From positions 124,001-188,000 of the forward strand of contig CALUKD010000002.1 of assembly GCA_944321125.1 (NCBI GenBank): a DNA stretch of 64,000 nt, in the 5' to 3' direction. Source of the DNA: Candidatus Butyricimonas faecavium (GTDB lineage Bacteria; Bacteroidota; Bacteroidia; Bacteroidales; Marinifilaceae). How positions within the stretch are numbered: the stretch's first letter is position 1; every line of letters starts with the position of its first letter. A program made the translations under genes and the position numbers. Below the pieces are notes generated by a model. The model had not been told where the DNA came from. It was given only the letters and a program-made list of their open reading frames with translations, and made no database searches. Positions 1-9,027 of the stretch are shown one piece after another.

Positions 1-690
1 TTTACAAATCTGCGGGAATTTATCCCCGGCTATCCAAGTCAGCAATTAAGGCGCCAGATCACACAGAATGCTTTGCGGGTGGATTCGTTATTGAATGAAG
101 TACAAAAAAAGGATCGCTATCTTCATTCTATACAGACAATATTGAGGAATGAAAATTTAGATACGACAAGTTTTGTTGCTATGCGACAGAACGTGAAGGT
201 GACATATGATACTTCCATGTTAGGTATGTCAGAAGAAGAGGCCGATTTTCGAGAAATCGTGGAAAAAGAAGAAAAATATAATTTAACTTTAGGACATGTC
301 AGTTCTTCAGATGATGATTTTTATCATTTTTTCTCGCCGTTAGATGGAGTGGTAACTAATCATTTTGATGAAATGACTCGTCATTATGGGGTAGATTTGG
401 TGGCCAAACAAAATTCAAATGTTTTGTCCGTGCTGGATGGTGTGGTCATTTTCACGGATTGGACAATTAAGACAGGTTATGTGATTCAAGTACAGCATAA
501 TGGAAATTTGGTCTCAGTATATAAGCATAACTCGGTGTTGTTGAAAAAGCAGGGAGATTTTGTGCGTGCGGGGGAGGCGATTGCAGTAGTGGGAAATACG
601 GGTGAAGAAACAACTGGACCGCATTTGCATTTTGAGTTGTGGCAAGCGGGAAAAGCATTGAATCCGGAAACATTCATTAAGTTTAAATGA
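1..690 (+). CDS. M23 family metallopeptidase (LytM-type), 5' end outside window
   Basis: The reading frame is open from base 1, so the gene starts upstream and 229 C-terminal residues are visible. The C-terminal half is a peptidase M23/LytM domain. It carries the zinc-site signature H-x3-D (His128 and Asp132 of the visible part, in RHYGVDL) and the second motif HxH (His208 and His210, in GPHLHFELW). Such enzymes cut peptidoglycan cross-bridge peptides or serve as envelope scaffolds. The preceding ~90 residues are charged and probably helical, the usual linker from an N-terminal membrane anchor. Both metal motifs are intact, so activity is plausible. The gene lies 33 bp upstream of dxr in the same direction and is probably co-transcribed with dxr and rseP. 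Confidence 0.9.
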   Translation, partial: FTNLREFIPGYPSQQLRRQITQNALRVDSLLNEVQKKDRYLHSIQTILRNENLDTTSFVAMRQNVKVTYDTSMLGMSEEEADFREIVEKEEKYNLTLGHVSSSDDDFYHFFSPLDGVVTNHFDEMTRHYGVDLVAKQNSNVLSVLDGVVIFTDWTIKTGYVIQVQHNGNLVSVYKHNSVLLKKQGDFVRAGEAIAVVGNTGEETTGPHLHFELWQAGKALNPETFIKFK

Positions 691-723
691 TTCGCAAATA
701 GAAGTTTTGGAGATTGTTTTGAA

Positions 724-1890
724 ATGAAAAATATAGCAATATTAGGATCTACCGGGTCTATCGGAACGCAGACATTGCAGGTAATTGATGCTAATCCGGA
801 ACGATTTAATGTAGAGGTACTCACAGCAAATAATCAGGTGGAATTGCTAGCACAACAAGCTAGAAAATTTAAGCCTAACATGGTTGTGATCGGGAATGAA
901 TCAAAATATTCCGAGTTAACAGAGTTATTGAAGGACGAAGATATAAAGGTATATGCCGGGAGTGAGGCTATTGCTCAAGTCGTGCAAACTTCCACGATTG
1001 ATGTGGTCGTTACAGCTATGGTTGGATATAGTGGTTTGTTACCTACCATTAATGCGATCAAGGCGGGTAAAACGATTGCTTTGGCCAATAAGGAAACTTT
1101 AGTTGTCGCCGGAGATTTAATTAATCGATTGGTTGAAAAATACAAGGTAGCGATATTGCCTGTGGATTCCGAACATTCGGCGATATTTCAGTGTTTAGTG
1201 GGCGAATCCAACAATCCGGTAGAGAAGATATTATTAACGGCGTCCGGAGGACCTTTCCGGGGACGAGATTACGAATATCTGAAATCGGTAACGGCAGTAC
1301 AAGCGTTAAAACATCCGAACTGGAGCATGGGGGCAAAAGTTACTATTGACTCTGCGTCCATGATGAATAAAGGGTTCGAAGTGATTGAGGCGAAGTGGTT
1401 GTTTGGAGTAAAACCTTCACAAATAGAGGTATTAGTACACCCGCAATCCGTTGTTCACTCGATGGTTCAATTCCAGGATGGGAATGTAAAAGCACAATTG
1501 GGAGTTCCGGATATGCGTTTACCGATCCAGTATGCTTTGACTTATCCGGAACGGATACATTCGGAAATACCGCGCTTGGATTTTGGTACTTATTCTAATC
1601 TCACGTTTGAAAAACCGGATGTGACGACCTTTCGAAATCTGGGATTGGCTTACGAGGCCATGAATCGTGGGGGAAATGTACCCTGTGTGTTGAATGCAGC
1701 GAATGAAGTTATGGTGGCAGCTTTCTTGAAAAATAAAATTTCTTTCACGGCCATGTCAGACGTGATTGAACGGACAATGGATAAAGTAAGTTATATTGTC
1801 CAGCCTACCTTGGAAGATTATATCGCTTCAGACCAAGAAGGTCGACGGGTAGCAAAAGAGGAATTGCTCAATTTAAAATCTAGAATTTAA
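724..1890 (+). CDS. dxr: 1-deoxy-D-xylulose 5-phosphate reductoisomerase
   Basis: This cytosolic enzyme converts DXP to 2-C-methyl-D-erythritol 4-phosphate with NADPH, the committed step of the MEP isoprenoid pathway. At 388 aa it has the normal family length. It opens with the dinucleotide-binding motif LGSTGSIG (residues 7-14). It carries the substrate/metal site PVDSEHSAIFQ, with Asp148 and Glu150 as likely metal ligands. SGGPFR (175-180) and the segment HPNWSMG through NKGFEVIEA follow, with Glu219 as the third likely ligand. Nothing is missing. The last codons lie in an AT-rich 14-bp-period repeat shared with other sites in the window. rseP starts 16 bp downstream. Confidence 0.97.
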   Translation: MKNIAILGSTGSIGTQTLQVIDANPERFNVEVLTANNQVELLAQQARKFKPNMVVIGNESKYSELTELLKDEDIKVYAGSEAIAQVVQTSTIDVVVTAMVGYSGLLPTINAIKAGKTIALANKETLVVAGDLINRLVEKYKVAILPVDSEHSAIFQCLVGESNNPVEKILLTASGGPFRGRDYEYLKSVTAVQALKHPNWSMGAKVTIDSASMMNKGFEVIEAKWLFGVKPSQIEVLVHPQSVVHSMVQFQDGNVKAQLGVPDMRLPIQYALTYPERIHSEIPRLDFGTYSNLTFEKPDVTTFRNLGLAYEAMNRGGNVPCVLNAANEVMVAAFLKNKISFTAMSDVIERTMDKVSYIVQPTLEDYIASDQEGRRVAKEELLNLKSRI

Positions 1891-1896
1891 AATCTA
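1871..1896. repeat. AT-rich 14-bp-period dispersed repeat, copy 1
   Basis: ATTTAAAATCTA occurs at 1871-1882 and 1885-1896 (period 14 bp), spanning the dxr stop. On the complementary strand it resembles copies at 10113-10137 and 13330-13353. Confidence 0.6.
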
Positions 1897-1906
1897 AAAT
1901 GGATAT

Positions 1907-3241
1907 ATGGATGTATTAGTAAAGATATTACAGTTTTTGTTGAGCCTTTCGATTCTGGTTATGTTGCATGAATTGGGGCATTTTGTAGCGGCAAAAATAT
2001 TTAAAGTACGGGTGGAGAAGTTTTTTATTTTCTTTAACCCGTGGTTTTCTTTATTTCGTTTTAAAAGAGGAGAAACAGAATACGGGATGGGATGGTTGCC
2101 TCTTGGTGGATACGTGAAGATTGCGGGAATGATTGACGAGTCTATGGATCTGGAACAAATGAAAGAACCTGCAAAACCTTACGAATTCCGTTCCAAGCCG
2201 GCTTGGCAAAGGTTGATCATCATGATCGGCGGAGTATTCGTTAATTTTATTTTGGCGTTCTTTATTTACATTATGATTCTTTATGCGTGGGGAGAGCAAT
2301 ATTTGCCAACCGAGAATGTGAAATATGGAATTGTATGCGACTCTTTGTTGCTTAATGCGGGGTTACGGAATGGAGATATGATATTATCCTTGGATAATAA
2401 GAAAGTAGAGAATTTTTTCGAAATTCCAGGGTATATTTTAATGGAGAACCCGAAGACAATACAGGTTATGCGGGATGGTCAAATGATGACTATAGATCTC
2501 CCTTCAACGTTGATCGGGGAAATGTTGGCCTATTCCTCGAAAGGATTTAAGCGGATAGCTTTGTTAACACCCCGTTATAAATATGACGGTTCGATACAAG
2601 GGTTTGCAGATGAATCGCCAGCCCGGAATGCCGGGATGTTGGAAGAAGACCGGGTGCTGGAATTGGACGGGCATTCATTTACATTCTATGACGAGTATAT
2701 TGATTTGATTCGTTCACATCAGGACAGTATATTGAATGCAAAAGTCTTGCGTGGGAGCGATACCCTTTCTATCCCTATTGCTCTCGGAAGTGGGAAAGTG
2801 ATTGGAGTGTATCCGAAAGTGATAAACGATTTCGAATACGCTGTGAAAAAATATTCATTCTTTGGAGCTATTCCTGCGGGAATTAACATGGGATTTGATT
2901 GGATTAAATCCTATCTGAAACAATTCAAATTATTTAAAAATCCGGAAGCTTTTAGGTCCGTGGGAGGGTTTATTTCTATCGGGAACATATTTCCCAGCGT
3001 GTGGGATTGGCGGGCTTTTTGGGAGTTAACAGCCATGTTGTCCATTATTCTGGGAGTAATGAACCTCTTACCTATTCCGGCATTGGACGGTGGTCATGTG
3101 ATGTTCCTTCTTTACGAGGTGATAACACGTCGCAAACCGAATGAAAAATTCATGGAGAATGCCCAGATTGCGGGGATGTTCTTCCTGTTGTTCTTGCTAT
3201 TATTTGCAAACATCAACGATATATTGAAATTATTTGTTTAG
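1907..3241 (+). CDS. rseP: RIP metalloprotease RseP (site-2 protease)
   Basis: This is an inner-membrane zinc protease that cleaves transmembrane segments of anti-sigma factors and signal-peptide remnants. It has 444 aa. The zinc motif HELGH is at residues 21-25 inside the first membrane helix. The centre holds two PDZ-like segments (around NAGLRNGDMIL and SPARNAGMLEEDRVL). The third conserved motif, NLLPIPALDGGHV, lies in a C-terminal hydrophobic region, followed by a last helix rich in Leu and Phe. The order M23-dxr-rseP is common in Bacteroidales. RseP-type proteases process FecR-like anti-sigma factors in other bacteria, so this one could act on the four FecR proteins encoded downstream; that link is inference. 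Confidence 0.96.
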   Translation: MDVLVKILQFLLSLSILVMLHELGHFVAAKIFKVRVEKFFIFFNPWFSLFRFKRGETEYGMGWLPLGGYVKIAGMIDESMDLEQMKEPAKPYEFRSKPAWQRLIIMIGGVFVNFILAFFIYIMILYAWGEQYLPTENVKYGIVCDSLLLNAGLRNGDMILSLDNKKVENFFEIPGYILMENPKTIQVMRDGQMMTIDLPSTLIGEMLAYSSKGFKRIALLTPRYKYDGSIQGFADESPARNAGMLEEDRVLELDGHSFTFYDEYIDLIRSHQDSILNAKVLRGSDTLSIPIALGSGKVIGVYPKVINDFEYAVKKYSFFGAIPAGINMGFDWIKSYLKQFKLFKNPEAFRSVGGFISIGNIFPSVWDWRAFWELTAMLSIILGVMNLLPIPALDGGHVMFLLYEVITRRKPNEKFMENAQIAGMFFLLFLLLFANINDILKLFV

Positions 3242-3257
3242 CTATAAATGTATAATT

Positions 3258-3608
3258 ATGAGTGAAATGGTTGAGCAATTCCGGGCATACCGGGCTAAAA
3301 TGAACGAAAGAATACTGGCTGCCGATAATAAAGTGATCAAACGGATCTATAATTTGGATACCAATACATATATGGATGGGGCTTTATCTTCAAAAGTAAA
3401 AGAAATGCTGGGATTAGCGACGTCTATGGTGTTACGTTGTGATGATTGTATTAAATATCATTTGGAAAAATGTCATCAGTATGGGGTAACCACGGAAGAG
3501 TTGTTCGAAATATTCTCTGTTGCCAATCTGGTGGGAGGAACCATCGTGATCCCTCATACTCGACGGGCTTTGGAATATTGGGAAGAGTTGCAGGGAATGA
3601 CTAATTAA
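3258..3608 (+). CDS. carboxymuconolactone decarboxylase / AhpD-like protein
   Basis: This small cytosolic protein (116 aa from the ATG at 3258) is of the AhpD/CMD fold. It carries the redox signature CxxCxxxH as CDDCIKYH (Cys61, Cys64, His68), typical of AhpD-like alkylhydroperoxidase or disulfide reductase proteins. A longer frame could begin at 3234, overlapping the rseP stop. I prefer the start at 3258 because it gives MSEMVEQFRAYR, a normal start for this family, and leaves a 16-bp gap. It probably ends the M23-dxr-rseP transcription unit. The physiological substrate cannot be told from sequence. Confidence 0.87.
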   Translation: MSEMVEQFRAYRAKMNERILAADNKVIKRIYNLDTNTYMDGALSSKVKEMLGLATSMVLRCDDCIKYHLEKCHQYGVTTEELFEIFSVANLVGGTIVIPHTRRALEYWEELQGMTN

Positions 3609-3657
3609 TATATTGCCGAATTCGAGCAAAATAGGATGGGTTCATAAATAGATTTTA

Positions 3658-3665
3658 TACCTTTG
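3658..3665 (+). promoter_or_regulatory. putative -7 box upstream of the hybrid histidine kinase
   Basis: TAccTTTG matches the Bacteroidota -7 consensus TAnnTTTG and sits 27 bp before the kinase ATG. I see no convincing TTG at the -33 position, so this is a half-match only. Confidence 0.35.
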
Positions 3666-3692
3666 TACAATATTTGTATAAAGGGAATTGTC

Positions 3693-6600
3693 ATGTCGAC
3701 GAAAAATGTTTTGCGGATAAGCTTATTGTTTATTTGTTGTTGTCATGTTTTTTTGACAAAAGCGAATATCCATGATCGAGGGTATATATTAATTCTGAAT
3801 TCTTATGCAGAATCTGACGTGTGGGCAAACCACGCTATCGACAGTATACGGAAAGATCATTCGATAAAAGAAGATATTTGGGTTGAATCCTTGGACATGC
3901 TTTTGGTGGATAGTATGGCGGGATTGCAGAAAAGGAGGGATTATATTTTGGCAAAATATGATACCGCTCCCAGGTGTATTGTCATGTTGGGAAATAGTAT
4001 CTGGTGCGTGTTCGAGGATGTTTTTAAAGGAATCTGGAAAGATATTCCTGTTATTCTTTGTGTGCGGGAAGATTATGTCAGTCCGTTGGATGTCATGTTG
4101 AAAAGAGAAGAGATCAACCCGAAGGATATTATCCCTTTACAGGATAAATTGAACGGATTGAATGTTACTCTTATCGAGTGTCCCGTTTATATCCGTGAAA
4201 CGATTGACGAAATGAAACGATTGCTCCCGAACATGAAGAAGATTGTCTTGATATCGGATAGACACTACGTGAGTGCGCAGATACGGGAGAAAATGAGACA
4301 CGTGTGCGAGACATATTTTCCGGATTTGGATGTGTCTTATTTTATTGAAGGGCAGATAAATATGGATCAAATGCTGGATTCCATTTATTCATATGACGTG
4401 AATGAGGTCGGGTTATTTTATTTTTCATGGGTCCAACGTAAGGAAATTGCCGGAAATAAATATTTGTCCACGAACAACCATAAAGCTATCAGTTATTTCG
4501 ATAATCACCCGGTCTTCACGTTGGAAGATAATGGAATCTATGACGGGGATATGGCTGGAGGATATTTCTACTTGGGCAAAGATTTTGCACATACGGTCAT
4601 GCGGACGTTAAGGGAGGTCTTGGATGGAAAGGAGGCAAAAGATATTCCTTTGCAAGTGGCGGGAAAACCGAATTATTATCTCTCTTATCCGATTCTTCAG
4701 AAGGCCGGAATCCCGACTTCTTTGTATCCGGATAATGCGGTTTATTTATTTGCTCCGGAAGGATTTTGGGAGCAGGCTCGTTATATGTTACTAGCCATTA
4801 TCGTATTACTATTTATCACGTATCTGTTATGGATACGGTTACGGTTGTTGAAAAAAGAGAGAGTGTTACACGATCGGGAGTTGGTTCTTTTGGAAAAATA
4901 TAAAGCGCTTTTCACGAATATGCCGTTGGCTTACATGAAACATCGGTTGATTTATAATGCCAAAGGGGATGTCGTGGATTATCAAGTGGAAGAAGTAAAC
5001 CCGATGTTTGAAGAATGTTTTGCCAAAGCGGAGAAGGTGGTAGGTAAAAAAGGTAGTGAATTACGGGGAAGTCGATATAACGAGTTCGTCGTGTTGTACA
5101 AAAAAATGTTTATCGAGAAAAAGTCATTTACCTTTGAATATTATTACAGTGCAACACAGAAATACTATGAAATAATAAATATCGCATCCACGGAACAAGG
5201 AATGGTCGATATTTTTTGCGTGGACGTTACTGATTTGCGGAAAACAAGATCCATGTTGGAATCTGTGAACTATAAATTGTCAATGGCTCTTGACGTGGCG
5301 AATATAACTCCTTGGCGTTGGGATTTGGAAAGACATACCGTCTTGTGTGATGTGAATCGTCCAATTGAACTAAAACATTGTACTGATAATGAGGATTCTT
5401 TAGCGGTTCCTGAAGAACAGTATTTTTCAAAGATACACAAAGACGATCGGGAACGTGTAAAAGCGGCTTATTCGGCTTTAATTGCCGGGAAAGTAGCCAA
5501 GATCAGGGAGGAATACCGGGTATTGGATAAAAGAGAACATCATTATTCTTACGAATGGGTAGAGGCTCAGGCTACCGTGGATCAGTGGGATAAAAATGGG
5601 AAACCTTTATCTTTGGTGGGATCTTCGGTTGTGATTACCACTCGAAAACAGATGGAACTGGCTTTGCGTGATGCGAAAGAACATGCGGAAGAATCCAACC
5701 GGTTAAAATCAGCCTTTCTTGCTAACATGAGCCACGAAATTCGTACCCCGTTGAATGCTATCGTCGGATTCTCTAATATATTGGCATCGACGGAAACTGA
5801 AGAGGAAAAACGGGAATACATTAATATTATCGAGAATAATAACACCTTACTTTTGCAATTAATTAGTGATATTCTTGATCTTTCCAAGATTGAGTCCAGT
5901 TCGATTGAGTTTGCTTATTCGGAATTTGACTTGAACGCTTTGATGCGAGGATTAGAACAAACCTCTTGTTTACGACTGACTTCCGCAAAGGTCGAAATTG
6001 AATTTGACGAGTATCTTCCGGAATGTTGTATCCGTTCAGAGAAAAATCGATTAACACAAGTGATTACCAATCTGCTCAATAATGCGATAAAATTCACGAA
6101 AGAAGGAACGATTCGTTTCGGTTATCATCTTTTGGAGAAAGACTCTCTTTATTTTTATGTGTCTGACACGGGATGTGGTATTGATGCAGATAAAAAAGAC
6201 GCTGTGTTTGAACGATTCGTGAAGTTGAACAATTTTGCACAGGGAACAGGGCTTGGCTTGTCTATCTGTAAGACGATCGTGGAACGGATGGGCGGTAAGA
6301 TCGGGGTGGAATCGGAAGTAGGACAAGGAACAACTTTTTGGTTTACGATTCCTTACGTGGCTGTAAAATTGCGTTGTCAAGAAATAAAGGAAGAGAAAAT
6401 CGTTCAGCAAGTAGTCGAGAAAAATAAACTCAAGATACTGGTTGCTGAAGATAATCCGAGTAATTACATGCTTTTCGAATCCATATTGAAAAAGGATTAT
6501 CAATTGATACATGCGTGGAATGGCCGGGAGGCCGTTGAATTGTTTAAAGAACACGATCCACATTTGGTTTTAATGGATATAAATATGCCGGAGTTGAATG

Positions 6601-6797
6601 GTTTTCAAGCCGTGCAGGAAATCCGCAAGATTTCCTGCACGGTTCCCGTGATTGCGGTTACAGCCTATGCTTATGCTTCTGATGAAGAAAAAATCATGGC
6701 TAGCGGGTTTGACGGCTACACGGCAAAACCGATCAATGCAAATTTATTAAGGAGTAAAATTATTGCTTTGTTGGAGAAGCATCTTATTTTACTCTAG
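3693..6797 (+). CDS. hybrid sensor histidine kinase / response regulator
   Basis: This is a membrane two-component hybrid kinase of 1034 aa from the ATG at 3693, which has an aaggga ribosome site just upstream and opens a signal-peptide-like segment. The order is a signal peptide, a ~330-residue periplasmic sensor resembling ABC-type substrate-binding folds (inferred), a membrane helix near 363-383, two PAS-like regions (about 405-525 and 530-655) and the HisKA dimerisation domain. The phosphoacceptor is His681 in SHEIRTPLN. The ATPase domain has N, G1 and G2 boxes (NLLNNAIKF, DTGCGI, GTGLGLSI). A C-terminal receiver domain carries Asp962 in LMDINMPELNGF. There is no DNA-binding output domain, so it must relay to another regulator or act through the receiver. 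It overlaps the next gene by 1 bp if that gene uses GTG. Confidence 0.93.
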   Translation: MSTKNVLRISLLFICCCHVFLTKANIHDRGYILILNSYAESDVWANHAIDSIRKDHSIKEDIWVESLDMLLVDSMAGLQKRRDYILAKYDTAPRCIVMLGNSIWCVFEDVFKGIWKDIPVILCVREDYVSPLDVMLKREEINPKDIIPLQDKLNGLNVTLIECPVYIRETIDEMKRLLPNMKKIVLISDRHYVSAQIREKMRHVCETYFPDLDVSYFIEGQINMDQMLDSIYSYDVNEVGLFYFSWVQRKEIAGNKYLSTNNHKAISYFDNHPVFTLEDNGIYDGDMAGGYFYLGKDFAHTVMRTLREVLDGKEAKDIPLQVAGKPNYYLSYPILQKAGIPTSLYPDNAVYLFAPEGFWEQARYMLLAIIVLLFITYLLWIRLRLLKKERVLHDRELVLLEKYKALFTNMPLAYMKHRLIYNAKGDVVDYQVEEVNPMFEECFAKAEKVVGKKGSELRGSRYNEFVVLYKKMFIEKKSFTFEYYYSATQKYYEIINIASTEQGMVDIFCVDVTDLRKTRSMLESVNYKLSMALDVANITPWRWDLERHTVLCDVNRPIELKHCTDNEDSLAVPEEQYFSKIHKDDRERVKAAYSALIAGKVAKIREEYRVLDKREHHYSYEWVEAQATVDQWDKNGKPLSLVGSSVVITTRKQMELALRDAKEHAEESNRLKSAFLANMSHEIRTPLNAIVGFSNILASTETEEEKREYINIIENNNTLLLQLISDILDLSKIESSSIEFAYSEFDLNALMRGLEQTSCLRLTSAKVEIEFDEYLPECCIRSEKNRLTQVITNLLNNAIKFTKEGTIRFGYHLLEKDSLYFYVSDTGCGIDADKKDAVFERFVKLNNFAQGTGLGLSICKTIVERMGGKIGVESEVGQGTTFWFTIPYVAVKLRCQEIKEEKIVQQVVEKNKLKILVAEDNPSNYMLFESILKKDYQLIHAWNGREAVELFKEHDPHLVLMDINMPELNGFQAVQEIRKISCTVPVIAVTAYAYASDEEKIMASGFDGYTAKPINANLLRSKIIALLEKHLILL

Positions 6798-6799
6798 TG

Positions 6800-7813
6800 A
6801 TGTTTCTAAAGACCTGTATCGAGATATTTTTATTGTGTGTCTCCTGTGTTTCATATGCCCAGATGGGGACGCAGGAACGAGTCGTGTTTTATAATACGGA
6901 AAATTTATTTGACACCCGAAACGACACGCTGACGGCAGATGACGATTTTACTCCCTGGGGAAAACAGCATTGGAATCGGGAACGTTATACCCGAAAGTTA
7001 CTCAATATCTCGAAAGTGTTAAACGGTCTTGGGGCGGGAAAGTTTCCGCTACTCATCGGCTTGAGCGAGGTGGAGAATCGGAATGTTGTTTCAGACTTGG
7101 TAAACAAAACGGTGTTGGCGGATGGTAATTATGGTATTGTACATACCGACTCCCCGGATACAAGGGGAATTGATGTTGCTTTACTCTACCGGAAAGATTC
7201 ATTTCGGCTATTGCATAACGCTTTCTTTCCTGTCCACTTAAAAAGCGGGGAGACCACCCGGGATATACTTTATTGTGAGGGTATATTGGCCCCAAACGAT
7301 ACTCTTCATGTTTTTGTTTGTCATTTCCCTTCTATGCGTGGTGGGGAGGCGAAAAGTGAATGGAAACGGGTAAAAGCAGCATCCGTCGTAAGGCAGAAGG
7401 TGGATTCTATACAGGATATTCATCCCCGGGCCATGATTTTGATTTTGGGAGATTTGAACGGACGGGCGAATACATCTGCGCAAAAGACATTGAAAACTCG
7501 AAATCCGGAATCCGGGACAATTGAATCTGAAAACTTTTACAACACCGGGTATTACTTGCTAGGAAAAAACTATGGTAGTTATCGTTACAAGGGAGAGTGG
7601 CAGACGCTGGATCACATCATCGTTTCCGGGAACCTGTTGAACGGGGAAGCTGGTTTGCAGGTGTCCCGAAGAATGGGTATCTATGATGCGGATTTTCTAC
7701 TTGAAGAAGAGCGAGGGACTTTCGGTGTTCGTCCGAAACCGACCTATCGGGGGCCTCACTACATTGGAGGATACAGTGATCATCTTCCGGTCTTCATCGA
7801 TTTAAAGAAATAA
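6800..7813 (+). CDS. exported endonuclease/exonuclease/phosphatase family protein
   Basis: This is a predicted secreted or periplasmic protein (337 aa from the ATG at 6800; a GTG at 6797 would overlap the kinase stop). The N-terminus is a signal peptide ending near SCVSYAQ. The EEP (DNase I-like) fold is shown by FYNTENLFDT, LSEVENR (metal-binding Glu), ILGDLNGR (catalytic Asp and Asn), LDHIIVSG and the C-terminal YSDHLPVF (catalytic His). The family hydrolyses phosphodiesters in DNA, RNA or lipids; substrate is not predictable here. Translational coupling with the hybrid kinase suggests joint expression, perhaps for extracellular nucleic-acid or phosphate use. Confidence 0.88.
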   Translation: MFLKTCIEIFLLCVSCVSYAQMGTQERVVFYNTENLFDTRNDTLTADDDFTPWGKQHWNRERYTRKLLNISKVLNGLGAGKFPLLIGLSEVENRNVVSDLVNKTVLADGNYGIVHTDSPDTRGIDVALLYRKDSFRLLHNAFFPVHLKSGETTRDILYCEGILAPNDTLHVFVCHFPSMRGGEAKSEWKRVKAASVVRQKVDSIQDIHPRAMILILGDLNGRANTSAQKTLKTRNPESGTIESENFYNTGYYLLGKNYGSYRYKGEWQTLDHIIVSGNLLNGEAGLQVSRRMGIYDADFLLEEERGTFGVRPKPTYRGPHYIGGYSDHLPVFIDLKK

Positions 7814-7844
7814 TTGCTGTTTTACAATAAAAAGATTACTTTTG
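7814..7844 (+). promoter_or_regulatory. promoter of corA
   Basis: TTG at 7814-7816, a 20-bp spacer, then TActTTTG at 7837-7844. This fits the Bacteroidota housekeeping promoter and leaves a leader of about 100 nt before corA. Confidence 0.6.
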
Positions 7845-7949
7845 TGGCAAAATTCATAGAACAAGATATGGACGACTATCATCAACAGTATTAATCTGAA
7901 TAGGGGTTCTCGATAAATGCCTCTATTCATAAATTGAAGGAGGATTATT

Positions 7950-8876
7950 ATGAGAACTTTCCTAATGGGTAAAGTAGGGTTCGTGGAAAAGAAAGTATGG
8001 GAACCCAATTGCTGGATTAATGTTGTTTCACCCACTCAGGACGATCTTCGCTACCTGATCGACGAAATGGGAGTTCCGGAGGCTTTTATAGATGACGTTG
8101 AAGACGTGGACGAGCGTTCCCGTTTGGAAGTAGAGGATGGATGGACGCTGATGATCCTGCGTATTCCCTTTAAGTCGGTAGATACAAGTATTCCTTTCAT
8201 CACAGTGCCTTTGGGGATTATCGTGAAGGAGGATATGTTCGTAACCGTGTGCTATTACGAGACAGAAATGATACCTGATTTCATCAATTACGTGATTCGT
8301 AAAAACTTGGAGATTGCCAATAATTGGGATCTTGTTTTCCGTTTGTTTCTTTCTGCCTCCGTGTGGTATTTGAAATACTTGAAACAAATCAACGCCCAAA
8401 TGCACATGGCAGAGGTCGAATTGGAACGTTCCATCCGGAATGAAGAATTACAACGGTTGCTGAAAATCGAGAAATCGTTGGTATTCTTTATCACTTCTTT
8501 GCGTGGGAATGACAACTTGTTGATCAAAATGAAGACCTTGAAAGTGCAGCGGCAATTCTTCGACGAGGATTTGGTGGAGGACGTGGAGATCGAATTGCGG
8601 CAAGCTCAGGATTCGGCCCGTATTTATAGTGATATTTTAAGCGGTACAATGGATGCCTACGCTTCGGTGATTTCCAATAATTTGAATATCGTGATGAAAC
8701 GGATGACGTCCATCTCGATTATATTAATGTTACCAACCTTGATTGCTAGTTTGTACGGGATGAATGTTCCGAACTCTTTGGAGGAAAATCCTTATGGATT
8801 TTTGATCGTGATTGTTATCTCGATACTCTTTTCCGTGTTCGGTTTCATCGTGTTTAAATGGCGCCATTGGTTTTAA
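7950..8876 (+). CDS. corA: CorA-family magnesium/divalent cation transporter
   Basis: This is an inner-membrane divalent cation channel of 308 aa. It has a large N-terminal cytoplasmic domain rich in acidic residues and long helices (about 110-245). Two C-terminal membrane helices follow, with the diagnostic GMN motif (YGMNVP) at the end of the first. The C-terminus is basic (FKWRHWF). An AGGAGG Shine-Dalgarno sequence about 7 bp before the ATG fixes the start; that is unusually strong for this phylum. It is flanked by its own promoter and by an unrelated efflux operon, so it is probably monocistronic. Mg2+, Co2+ or Ni2+ could be the transported ion. Confidence 0.94.
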   Translation: MRTFLMGKVGFVEKKVWEPNCWINVVSPTQDDLRYLIDEMGVPEAFIDDVEDVDERSRLEVEDGWTLMILRIPFKSVDTSIPFITVPLGIIVKEDMFVTVCYYETEMIPDFINYVIRKNLEIANNWDLVFRLFLSASVWYLKYLKQINAQMHMAEVELERSIRNEELQRLLKIEKSLVFFITSLRGNDNLLIKMKTLKVQRQFFDEDLVEDVEIELRQAQDSARIYSDILSGTMDAYASVISNNLNIVMKRMTSISIILMLPTLIASLYGMNVPNSLEENPYGFLIVIVISILFSVFGFIVFKWRHWF

Positions 8877-9027
8877 ATAAAATATCTAAAACATCTCGTT
8901 ATTTTAACAAACTATTAACGGTTTGTTGATAAACTTTTGGGGATATTTGATGTCATAACAACAGTGTTGTGAATACTTGTCTAAGCTTTGCTGAAACAGG
9001 CATTTTTGGTATGTAATGATTTAAAAT

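Noticed and set aside
6051-6563. 170-codon minus-strand open frame inside the histidine kinase gene
   Set aside because: Antisense to conserved kinase and receiver motifs; no recognisable product.
8906-8927. Terminator after corA (AACAAAC/GTTTGTT)
   Set aside because: The stem is AT-rich and no T run follows, so support is too weak to list as a feature.
8967-8990. Promoter before the efflux operon (TTG and TAagcTTTG)
   Set aside because: The spacing inside the -7 box and between boxes does not fit the consensus.
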